The translations under genes were made by a program, and so were the position numbers. Positions 12,156-22,599 of a stretch of 64,000 bases of DNA are shown here, piece by piece; positions within the stretch are counted from its first letter, which is position 1; each line of letters begins with the position of its first letter. The stretch is from Blastomyces gilchristii SLH14081 (taxonomy: Eukaryota; Ascomycota; Eurotiomycetes; Onygenales; Ajellomycetaceae). Below the pieces are notes generated by a model. That model had not been told where the DNA came from, did no database searches, and saw only the letters and a list, made by a program, of their open reading frames with translations. Location of the stretch: the NCBI RefSeq assembly GCF_000003855.2, contig NW_003101680.1, positions 5,093,949-5,157,948 of the forward strand. Reading direction: 5' to 3'.

Positions 12156-13811
12156 GGTGTTCTTAGTTTATTCAGTGTGTATCTGTCATATCAAGCAGTA
12201 TATCTTGTTCTCATTATGAGAGAGTGTCTGTCATCAAGTTCTGACTGTAAGAATAGTAGTGTATTATAAAATGAAAGCAGCTTAAGAACTCAGATCATCA
12301 TATTTATCATTCAGTGAGTTTATAAATAGTTGTGAAGTATTTGAGATTCTTATAATCTGTGACTATCTCAAATTTAAAGATACTTCAGAGTTCAGAGTCT
12401 CATTCTTCTAAACAGTATATAATTATAAGAAGTTCCTTATCATAGATCTCATAATTGTATTCAGCAGAACTCAGTTTTTTAGATATGAAGATATATAATT
12501 ATAGAACATCTTCATCATTATATTACAATATCACTTCTTCTATTATATAGTCAGAGAAATCAGCTTTAATAACTGTTTTGTAATCAGAATCAAATGTTAT
12601 CAGTAGAGAGATATTAATGAATATCTTCTTCATCTGTATAAATGAAGCTTCAGCATCTGCTGATTATTGAAATACTGAGTCTTTCTTAGTGAGTTCTGTA
12701 AGTGATCTCATGATATCTGAGAAGTTTTATATAAATCACTGATAGAAGTTAGTAAATTCAATGAAGCTTTGTACATCTTTCACAGTGCATGAAATCTCTT
12801 ATTCAAGAATAGCAGAGATCTTCTCAGAATTCATTTGAATTCTCTTATCAGCTTCTATGATGAAATCTAAGTATTTAGTACTCTTGACTTTGAAATCACA
12901 CTTGTTAATATCAATTGATAGTCTCACTTCTTATAGTCATTGTAATACTCTTTATATATACTCTTGATATTTCTTTCTGAATCTATCAGTGAAGATGAGA
13001 ATATTATCTAGATAAGCAGATACAAATTCATCAAGAAAGTCTCAGAGTGCTCAGTTAATATACTTCTGAAATATACTGAGAGTATTGATTAGTTTAAAGA
13101 GTGTGACTACTCATTCAAAGAGATTATATCATGTTCAGAATGCTGTAAGTCACTCATCTTCTTCAGTGATATAGATCTTATGAAATATGATAATGATATT
13201 TAACTTTATAAATCATTGAGCTTGTTCAATGCAAGCTAGAGTTTCATTGATAAGAGATAAAGAATAACAGTCTTTCTTTATTAATCTGTTCAATTCTTGA
13301 TAATTCATGCAGAATCAGAGTTCTTTATCTGATTTCTTTGCAAAGAGAATAGAGACTGCAGCAGAAGAGTTACTAATATGTATAAATTTCTTATTCAATA
13401 GATTATTGAGTGTCTTTTAAAGAAGAAGTTCATCTCAGAACATGTTATAAAAAGAGTCTTATAACAGTTCAGAGTTCTTATCATTCTTTTTCTCTAACTT
13501 AATACTATAATTTATTTCAGAACCTTATAAGAGACATATGTTTATAATATTATCTTATCAGAAGACATCTAGATATTCATGATATTATTAAGAGAGTTTT
13601 GTACAAGAATCTGTTATTGTAATACAGAATAACTTTTCTAGAGCCTTTTTGATATTGATCAGACTGATGAAATAGATTGATATATAATTCTGCTATCAGT
13701 GAACTTATCAGCAACTCTGTCAGTGATTTTGATAATAACTTCTTTTTCAGAGTATTTTATAAGTGTTGACAGAAATCTATGTAAGATTTATAGTCTTGTG
13801 AATATTATCTT

Positions 13812-14144
13812 TGTAAGAGGCCTACGCCGAATAGATCGGTATTATATTGATAGGTCTTATATAACAAAGATAAAAACATTAAAGAAGGAAAGAAAGAGAA
13901 AGTGCGAGAATCAGTGATTGAGGTGGATATTTATACGCGTATGTGGTGGTGTATGCAGTGGAGCTTCGGGGCGGAAGAATATACGCGCGTTCGTAGCGGC
14001 TGAGGATCGGCAATCGGGAATGGCCGAGAATCGGAGTGTACGCTACGCGCGTTCGTAGCGGCCGCGGATCGGCGATCGGGAATGGAAGAATCTATGGAGT
14101 GTAATGGAATAGTCTATATGATTGATCGGGCGCAGCCCGCCACA
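13812..14144 (-). mobile_element. Solo chromovirus LTR, least mutated copy
   Basis: 333 bp with LTR termini and perfect 5-bp target duplications ATCTT (13807-13811 and 14145-14149), inserted in the pol gene of copy B. It keeps many CG, CC and GG pairs, so it is the youngest or best-spared LTR here. It contains an internal duplication of about 40 bp (13983-14023 and 14044-14085) that the other copies lack. The internal part of its element was presumably lost by LTR-LTR recombination. Confidence 0.9.
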
Positions 14145-14518
14145 ATCTTCATGAATTCTATCATTGTTAGAGAATATCAAGCTTCTGTTTTAAGTGTTTA
14201 ACAAGATGCCTTGTTCAGATAGTCAGGCAAGTTCTAATATAAGATTATAATCAAGATTATCAACTTCATATATATAGACATCTTCACATTGATGTTCTTT
14301 CACATCTATGATCAGCTTCATCATGTAATGAGTATAAATGTCTTTTAAATTATTAAATTCTGTGAGAAGTCAGAGTTTTGATAAAGAGATACACTGAAGA
14401 TTATAATGTCTTATGACTGAAGATTTTATCATTTTATAGTGACATAGACTGCTGTCTACTATGACTTTCATATTATACATATTATCAATCACAGTAGATA
14501 TAAGAATCACATTCATTA

Positions 14519-15664
14519 TCATCTTCTCTTTAAATCATTGTTATCTGATCTCTTCAAGCTTCTGTTTACAAATTTGAACAGAAGCTAATCTTTTTCCTGT
14601 TTTATCAGAGCATTCTCATAGTTATCTTTCAAATCTTTCTCTAATGTAATGTGATTGATGTGAACAGATGCTGATTCATTCTTTAAACAAGGAGATATAT
14701 AGGTTAATCAGCAGTTGAAAGCAATGTGTTCTGATCAGTTACAGTTAATACACACTTCACATTGATATCAATCAGTGACTTCTTTGAAAGTGATCTCAGA
14801 GACTTGAAAGCCTGTTTAAACAGTGAAAACTCTTGCTTATACATAGACATTTGAATCTATTCAGTTCATAGCATCTGCATCATTGCTGTTACTCCTCTTC
14901 AGTGTGAGTGTATAAGTGACTGAGATGTAACATCTTCTACCACTATTCTGTATACTCTTGAGCTTGATAAGACAGTTATTCAATATCTGAAGCTGTGTAT
15001 AGAAGTCTTCATAAGTCTGGTCTTTATCTACACTTATAAGAGTCTGTAAGAGTTTGAAAGTCAATGTCTTCTTAAGCATGCTAATCTTTATTCAATTCTC
15101 TCAAGATTGATCATCTGCTTCTAGAATCTTGATATTGAAGTCAGAAATAAATGTTGTAAGAGAAGTATTTCTCTGTTGAATGCTCTGTAACTAATCTAAT
15201 ACTTTCTGTTATATAACAGTGTCTTAGAACAGAATATCAAGATATTTCATAATATTATCAGATGTTTATAACACTGGTTCACATGCTTTCATTCATAAAT
15301 GAAACTTCTATTTTACATGATCTTTCAATTATTCATTGATATATTAATCTTGATTGATTAACAAATTAATGATATCTTCATCTATACTCAGTTTCACAAG
15401 CATTTTCATTCTTCATGATAAGTAGAGAGTGAGATCAGAAGTATTAAAATATACAGAAGTATCTAAGCATTCTTTCAGTACTTTTATATTCAATTCTGTA
15501 GATGTTGAAATTGCATGAGTTAATCATTGAATCTCTTCATATTGAAGTTGTTGAGTTGTATGCATGTCTGCTATCTGTTACTATTGTAATTTCAACATTG
15601 CTCAGAGTCACTGTGATATTACATTTATACTCGCGTTCGAGAGTGTCATATTATCATTAGACAT
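14519..15664 (-). pseudogene. Chromovirus B gag, broken
   Basis: Starts at ATG 15664 (Met-Ser-Asn-Asp), the same start as in copy E. The frame can be followed through a capsid-like region; a 72-codon open stretch at 14861-15079 is in this frame. A CX2CX4HX4C zinc knuckle lies at 14711-14752 with one stop inside it. Gag forms the virus-like particle and binds the RNA. Interrupted by stops; not functional. Confidence 0.8.
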
Positions 15665-15994
15665 GATTATATCAATTATCAGATATGTGATATCTGTGAA
15701 ATCTGAAGAAATGTAATCATATTCTCATACATCTGAGTGTCAGAACTCTCAGATCTTTCACTGATATTCTCTTATAAGATCTTATTCTCTTTGTAAGATC
15801 TTGTTATAAGATCAGAATGACTGACAAGTAAGCTTCTATTTGAGAACTTAGTGTTCACTTAACTGTTTAACTGTTTCTCTATTTCTTACACATTATTACA
15901 TATTCAGATATCTCTTAATGAATAATCATTTCTAATGAGAAGACAATGTGTGAATAATCATTTTCTAATAAGAAGATGATAAACACTTTTATAG
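15665..15994 (-). other. 5' leader of chromovirus B
   Basis: Untranslated sequence between the 5' LTR and gag. The bases next to the LTR do not begin with TGG, so no ordinary tRNA primer site is visible. Self-priming, known in Tf1/sushi chromoviruses, is possible but not shown. Confidence 0.5.
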
Positions 15995-16300
15995 TGTAAG
16001 AAGCCTACGCTGAATAGATCAGTATAATATATAGGTCTTATATAACAAAGATAAAAATGTTAGAGAAGAAAAGAAAGAGAAAGTGTAGGAATTGATGATC
16101 AGAGTGAATATTTATACATATATGTAGTGATGTATGCAGTGGAGCTTCGGGGCGGAAGAATCTATACACATTCGTGGCGGCCGAGGATCGGCGATCGAGA
16201 ATGGCCGAGAATTGAAGTGTACGTGTTCGAGAGTGGAGCGGAAGAATCTATGAAGTGTAACGGAATAGTCTATATGATTGATCAGGCGCAGCCCGCTATA
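15995..16300 (-). repeat. 5' LTR of chromovirus B (LTR4)
   Basis: 306 bp, moderately mutated, with GC-rich stretches left at 16140-16200 and 16280-16295. Followed by the target duplication AGATA. Confidence 0.9.
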
Positions 16301-16516
16301 AGATAGATGAGAGTGAAAGTTTCATTATAATAAGAAAAAGATTCTGTGAATAATAGAGATCAGAAGACTGAGATTATATAGATGAATAATTATATCAATA
16401 TATATATTACAATCACTTTCTTCTTACTCTTCTCTTATTTCTCACATCATTTTGCTAAAATTTCAGTAAGAATATAGTAGAATTAGTGCAAATTGTAACA
16501 CATACAAGATTAGACT

Positions 16517-17716
16517 ATGAAAATAATAAGTCTTAAGAAGAAGTCAATAGCTGTGAAGACAGGCGCAGTGAGTATGATGAAAAAGGTCTTGATCTTAGAG
16601 AAATTATTGCAGTTGTTAAGTCAGAAGAAGTATGCTACTCTTCTTTATATAAGTGACAGAGAAGAGAAGACAGATGAGATAATAAGTGAGAAAACAGATA
16701 AGAAGACTGATGAGAAGAAGATAGATGAGAATAAGATAAAAGAAAATAATGAGAATGAAGAGTGAGAATTCTGAATAGAGAGTGAGTCAGAAATCTTTAA
16801 TTCTGACAACTTCAAAGATAAGCTTCTAACACTATCATCTTATCTTTTCATGTACAAAGTTGTCAAAAGTCAAGATATGAGAAAGACAGTGATATCTCAT
16901 TATCACTTAACTAGACTGTATAATACTGCTGTGAAAGAGTTAATAGATGAATTGCATGATAGAAGCTTAAAGAGTCAGAAAGAATCTAAGACTGTGACAT
17001 GAAAGCTTATAACACTGTTTACTTATTTGAAAAAGTTATAATTATTCACACACTGGTTTTAAGAAGAAGATATTAAGTAAAATGAGAAGAGAGAGAGTTA
17101 GAAGACTGCTGCAGAAGTAGTAGATAATAAAGAACTGTAAGTAGAACTGAAAGTGAGAGCTGAACAGACAGATATAGATGCTGAAGAATCATTACTAATA
17201 GAAGAGAATAAGAAGTGCTGAAGAGCTAGTCAGAAGCAGTATAAGACTCTGAGTGATAATATTTTGAGAAAGTCAGAGTAGAAGAAGAATGTCAAGAGTG
17301 ATCAGATATCTTGACTGTATGATATAACATGTATGAGATGCCTGCATCATGATAATAAGACTGACTTGTGCTTTTACAAGAATGACAAGCTTGCTTGCCT
17401 GAGCATGTCAATCATATGAAACTTGACTATTAAGAGGCTTGTGAATACTGTCTTAATCATTAAAAGACTCATGAAATATAGTGAGAAGATACTAATTATT
17501 AATTATGAATTTTTTATTTTATTCAGTCAGTGATTGATTAAAGATTTGAGACAGTTATCTGCTAAGTAAAAGTTACACTGATAAATGAATAATGATAAGC
17601 TAATCACTTCACAGATTATCAATTCTAAGAATTTCATCAATCAGAATATTATTATTCTGCAGATCTATGAGAAAATAGCTTCTATATTATATCAGGCTTG
17701 TACAAAGAGTCAGAGA
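16517..17716 (+). pseudogene. Decayed reading frame with a cysteine motif, unidentified
   Basis: One frame can be followed for about 400 codons from ATG 16517 to 17716, broken only by scattered TGA, TAA and TAG codons. The first 83 codons are open and Lys/Glu/Asp-rich. At 17330 a motif C-M-R-C with a Cys 10 residues on and another 9 further resembles Cys-rich DNA- or RNA-binding motifs in fungal repeat-encoded proteins. It stops where the LTR of chromovirus C begins, so it is probably truncated by that insertion. I do not recognise the family. A similar C-x-R-C motif occurs antisense inside Gypsy-2. Confidence 0.55.
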
Positions 17717-18025
17717 TGTAAGAGGCCTACGCCGAATAGATCAGTATGATATTGATAGGTCTTATATAACAAAGAGAAAAATGTTAAAGAAGGAAAAGAA
17801 AGAGAAAGTGTAGAAATCAGCAATCAGAGTGAATATTTATACACATATATAATAGTATATGTGATGAAGCTTCGGAGTGGAAGAATCTATATGTGTTCAT
17901 GATGGCTGAGGATCAGTGATTGAGAATGGCTGAGAATCAGGGTATACATGTTCAATAGTGAAATGAAAGAATCTATGAAGTGAAGTGAAATAGTCTATAT
18001 GATTGATCAGGCACAGCCTGTTACA
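17717..18025 (-). repeat. 3' LTR of chromovirus C (LTR5)
   Basis: 309 bp, TGTAAGAGG at the left and TTACA at the right, giving the family's TGTAA/TTACA inverted ends. Heavily mutated in its middle. Confidence 0.88.
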
Positions 18026-18027
18026 TT

Positions 18028-20252
18028 AGTCTCTCTCTTGCAGAAGCAGTTCTCATCAGTCAAGAGCTGCTGTTTCAAATAACATAAAACTCAGAGTGCA
18101 GATCAGTTAATTATAGTTAACTCATTTCATAAGATATCATCAGCTGCAGCTGCAGAGTCTCTCATTGAAAATATTCTTAATCTCTCACTCAAGCTCATTA
18201 TCTTCTTCTATGATATCTGGTGACTGTCAGTCAGAAGTCAGTTGAGAAGGGAATGAATTGATAACAGTATGACAGAGCAAGCTTGTATGAAATACATCAT
18301 AAATCTCTGATGATGTATTAAGACAGTAGTTGTGACTATCTAGAACTTCTATCACTTTATACTTAATGTGATGATAATCTAGTGTATGAGATGAACATGT
18401 GATTTGTATATTCTTAAGATTTAATCATATCAGATCTTCTATCTTATATTGTTCAGTGAAGTCTTGATAAACATTGATTTAGTTCTCTTGATTTTGTTTT
18501 GCAGTTGCTATGAAGATCTCTGCTTAATTGTGAGCATCTCAGAGCTTCATTACTATATTATCAGTGATCTGAATCAGACTGTGAGAGTCTGATGTGAACT
18601 GTGTGATCTCTAGAAGATTCAACACTTTCATGTAATATTCATATGTAAGAAAGAATGAGCTTACATCTGTTGAAATAACATCTCATTTATTAATAGCAAC
18701 CTCTGCATATAGAAGCAGATCATATCAATCATCTTATAAGTGATTACAGAACTTGTGAAGATAATTCTTTATAGTCTGAATTGTCTGTTCTGATGCATCA
18801 TCAGTCTCAGAGTGATAGACAGTTGATAGATAATATATAATCTTGAGAACTTGATAGATTCTTGTTCAGAGAGTGCTCATGAATTGACAGTTCTGATCTG
18901 ATACTATGAATCTCAGTAATTCATATATCTGATAGAACAGGCTCTGTAGAAAAGCTTCAGTGACTTATTTAGTATTCATCTTATTACAAGAGTTCAATAT
19001 TATATCTTTATTTAATCAGTTTATAATGATCAGGATATTTCTACAACTCTTACTCTCAGAAAGATAAACTGTGAAGTCAATTATCACATCTTATCAGATT
19101 CTATTGAAGATATTGAGTGATTTTAGTAGGTCTTTTCTACAGTTCTTTCACAAGATGATGAAAGAATAATAGTTGCAGTTTCAAATGAAACATCTGATGC
19201 TGTTTAATATCTCAGATCAGTAGAACTCTTAAGAGATTATTTAATATAATTGTTCATAATCTGAGTGATCAGTTATATATAAATCATGCATCTCTTGTAT
19301 TATCTGAGTATGTAAGAATTCAGAGTAAAGAACTCAATATTGTTCACAGAATCACAGAGTGTTATTATCATCAATTGAACATTCTGAGATATCAGTTCTT
19401 ATATGTAGTTCTGAGAGAAATCAGAGTACTTCTTGATATACTGCTTCAGTGAGAGTCTGAAGAAGTTCATCAGTCTGAGCTGCTGTATGCCATAGTTCAT
19501 TCAGTGTAGAAGAAGTGAAGATATCAATATCAGTGTCAGTTTGAAGAGAGAATGTTCTAATCAGAGAAACATGTATAATGTTATGAGTTGTTCTATCTTG
19601 ATTGACCAATATCTTCAGGTCTAAGAGCCGGTGTTCTCAGTTTATTCAGTGTGTGTCTGTTATATTAAGTAGCATATCTTGTTCTCAATATAAGAGAATA
19701 TCTGTCATTGAGTTCTAACTGTCAGAATGGTAGTGTATTGTAAAATGAAAGTGGCTTAAGAACTCAGATCATTGTATCTGTCATTCAGTGAGTTTACAGA
19801 TAGTTATAAAGTATTTAAGATTCTTATAATCTGTGACTATCTCAAATTTGAAGACACTTTGAAGTTCAGAGTCTCATTCTTCTAAACAGTGTATAATCAC
19901 AAGAAGTTTCTTATCATAAATCTCATAATTGTATTCAGCAGAACTCAGTTTCTTAGATATGAAGATATATGATTGTAGAACATCTTCATCATTATATTAT
20001 AATATCACTTCTTCTATCATATAGTCAGAGAAATCAGCTTCAACAACTATCTTATGATCAGAATTGAATGTTATCAGCAGAGAGGTATTAATGAACATCT
20101 TTTTTATCTATATAAATGCAGCTTCAGTATCTGCTGACTATTGAAATACTGAGTCTTTTTTAGTGAGTTCTGTAAGTGATCTTGCAATATCTGAGAAGTT
20201 TTATATAAATTGTTGATAGAAGTTAGCAAATCTGATGAAGCTTTGTATTGAC
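18028..20252 (-). pseudogene. Chromovirus C pol 3' part, broken
   Basis: Colinear with copies B and E. A chromodomain lies next to the LTR (about 18028-18185), then integrase, then RNase H (about 20080-19700) and the start of the RT connection domain. Stops throughout. The open stretch 19421-19609 lies in the linker between RNase H and integrase. Confidence 0.78.
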
Positions 20253-20741
20253 AGTATACATCTATATAAAGACTTAGAACAGATCTTTCACTTCTCAGAA
20301 TTAATATGATATATAAAAGAGAATTCGTATTAAGTCTTTAATAGAGCATCAGTTTCACTAATAACTTCTGTATCAGTCAATATATTAATATATCAGATTT
20401 CATAATTAGAGTCATCAAATGTGATCACTGATTTGATATTAAGTGTATATTTAACTTTTTTCTGATATTTCTATAACTCATCCCTCATAGTATCTCGTTA
20501 TACACTTTATGTAGAAACAGATGTAGTGAGATATTATATGAATTCAGCTGTAGTTATTTAATTTCTGAGTATCATCTATATAAGATTTATAAGATTGTCT
20601 ATGATGTAATAGATAGATTGATTCAGATCATTATTAAAAGTCAGTATTTCAGAGATGAAGAACAGTGAAGAATTTATTAAGTCAGAATGAACAGATTCTA
20701 CAGATAAGTATTAACTCTGCTTTCTTTATTTCTGCAGCTTC
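20253..20741 (-). pseudogene. Broken reading frame, downstream part (split by chromovirus E)
   Basis: Together with 26523-26687 this forms one minus-strand frame of about 220 codons. It starts at ATG 26687 (Met-Ser-Asn-Ile) and resumes here once copy E and one target duplication are removed. Several TGA/TAA/TAG codons. The product was not recognised; a gag-like protein of another element is a guess. It is cut at 20252 by the end of chromovirus C. Confidence 0.45.
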
Positions 20742-20746
20742 TTCAT

Positions 20747-21079
20747 TTGTTGGGGGGCGGCGCCCGATCAATCATATAGACTATTCTGTTACACTTTATA
20801 GATTCTTCCGCTCCACTCCATAGATTCTTCCATTCCACTATTGAACATGTACGCCCCGATTCTCGGCCATTCTCAATTGCCGATCCTCGGCCGCCATGAA
20901 CGCGTATAGATTCTTCCGCCCTGAAGCTCCACTGTGTATACTATCACATATGTGTATAAATATGCATCTCAATCACTGATTCCTACACTTTCTCTTTCTT
21001 TTCCTTTCTTAATGTTTTTCTCTTTGTTATATAAGACCTATCAATATCATACTGATCTATTCAGTGTAGGCCTCTTATA
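20747..21079 (+). repeat. 5' LTR of chromovirus E
   Basis: 333 bp. Its first 200 bases keep GC-rich blocks. The start reads TTGTTGGGGGGCGG, an altered form of the expected TGTGGCGGGC end. It ends CTCTTATA. Confidence 0.88.
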
Positions 21080-21400
21080 TTAGAAAAATGTTCATTGTCT
21101 TCTTATTAGAAAATGATTATTCACACATCATCTTCTCATTAGAAACAATTATTCATCAAGAGATATTCAAACATGTAACAATGTGTAAGAAATAGAGAAA
21201 CAGTCAAACAGTTAAGTGGACACTGAGTTCTCAAATAGAAGCTTGCTCATCAGTCACTCTGGCCCTGCAATAAGATCTTACAAAGAGAACATTAGTGAAA
21301 GAAAGACCTGAGAGTCCTGACACTCAGACATATGAGATATTCATATGATTACACTTCTTCAGATTCCACAGATATCATACATTCAATAAACAATATAATC
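21080..21400 (+). other. 5' leader of chromovirus E
   Basis: Untranslated sequence between LTR and gag. It contains two near-repeats around TTATTAGAAAATGATTATTC and TCATTAGAAACAATTATTC (21105-21155). No TGG-type primer binding site was seen directly after the LTR. Confidence 0.5.
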
Positions 21401-22597
21401 ATGTCTAATGATAATATGAGAGAATTCCTGAACATGAGTATAGATGCAGTGCCACAGTGGCTCTGAGCAATGTTGAAACTACAATAACAATAAATAGCTG
21501 ATATACATGCAACTCAACAATGTCAATATGAAGAGATTCAATGATTAACTCACACAATTTCAACATCTACAGAATCAAATACAAAAGTGCTGAAAGAACA
21601 CTTAGATACTTCTGTATATTTCAATGCTTCTGATCTCACTCTCTACTCATCATAAAGAATGGAAATGCTTGTGAAACTAAGTGTAGATGAAGATGTCATC
21701 AGTTCATTAATCAATCAAGATTAATATATCAATGAACAATTGAAAGATTGTGTGAAATAGAAGTTTCATTCATAAATGAAAGTATGTGAATCAGCATTGC
21801 AAACACCTGACAATATCATGAAATATCTCGATATTCTGTTTCAAGACACTGTCATGCAACAGAAAGTATTAGATTGATTACAGAGCACTCAACAGAGAAA
21901 CACTTCTCTTATAACATTCATCTCTGACTTCAACATTAAGATTCTAGAAGCAGGTGATCAATCTTGAGAGAATTGAATGAAGATTAGCATGCTTAAGAAG
22001 ACATTAACTTTCAAACTCTTACAGACTCTTATAAGTGTAGATAAAGACCAGACTTATAAAGACTTCTGCACACAGCTCTGAACAATGAATGATTATCTTA
22101 TCAAGCTCAAGAGTATACAGAACAGTGGCAGAAGATGTTACATCTCAGTGACTTATACACTCACACTGAGGAATAATAATGATGCAGATGTCATGGATTG
22201 AGTAGACTTGAATATCTATACATAAGTAAGAGTCTCTGCCATCTGAACAGACTTCTGAATTCCTGGGATCACTTCTGAAGAAGTCACTGATTGATGTCAA
22301 TGTGAAGTATGTATTAACTGTAACTGATTAGACCACATTGCTTTCAACTGCTGATTAATCTATGTGTCTTCACACTTAAGAGAAAGACTGGCATCTTCTC
22401 AATTGAGAGAAAGATCAGTGTCTTCTTATTTGAAGAATGAATCAGTACCTGTCTGTGTCAACCATATTGCAGTGAAGAAAGATTCAGAAGATAACTATGA
22501 GAATGCTCTGATGAAACAGAGAAAAGATTAGCTTCTGTTCAAATTCATAAACAAAAGCTTGAAGAGATCAGATGATAATAATTTAAAGAGAAAATAA
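21401..22597 (+). pseudogene. Chromovirus E gag, broken
   Basis: About 399 codons from ATG 21401 (Met-Ser-Asn-Asp) to TAA TAA at 22595-22600. Capsid-like sequence is followed by a zinc knuckle at 22310-22351: Cys codons at 22310, 22319 and 22349 and His at 22334 give CX2CX4HX4C, with a TGA (expected Trp) inside. The start is shared with copy B. Several internal stops. Gag packages the element RNA. Confidence 0.85.
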
Positions 22598-22599
22598 TA

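Larger units (their letters stand above)
10169..14516 (-). pseudogene. Chromovirus B pol, broken
   Basis: Read from 14516 down to 10169. Protease lies near 14450, with the catalytic DSG now DSS. RT is at about 13550-12850, with the active site reading Y-L-D-N at 13003-13014 (consensus YLDD). RNase H is at about 12700-12270, integrase at about 11500-10330, and a chromodomain ends next to the 3' LTR. Pol is in a different frame from gag, as in copy E. The SINE interrupts the gene between RNase H and integrase, and the solo LTR interrupts it between protease and RT. Many in-frame TGA, TAA and TAG codons. Normally this polyprotein copies the element's RNA and inserts the DNA; the chromodomain would direct insertion to heterochromatin. 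Confidence 0.85.
9861..16300 (-). mobile_element. Full-length chromovirus (Ty3/Gypsy), copy B, nested
   Basis: Bounded by a 306-bp 3' LTR at the left (9861-10166) and a 306-bp 5' LTR at the right (15995-16300), with target duplications AGATA at 9856-9860 and 16301-16305. It reads gag, protease, RT, RNase H, integrase, chromodomain on the minus strand. A SINE (11784-12155) and a solo LTR (13812-14144) are inserted. Without these it is about 5.7 kb, matching copy E. Stops throughout; inactive. Confidence 0.92.
17717..20252 (-). mobile_element. Chromovirus copy C, truncated
   Basis: A minus-strand chromovirus with its 3' LTR at 17717-18025 and internal sequence to 20252. At 20252 similarity with copies B and E ends inside the RT/RNase H part of pol, just after the bases AGCTTTGTA. 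The 5' half and the 5' LTR are missing, so no target duplication can be seen. Confidence 0.88.
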
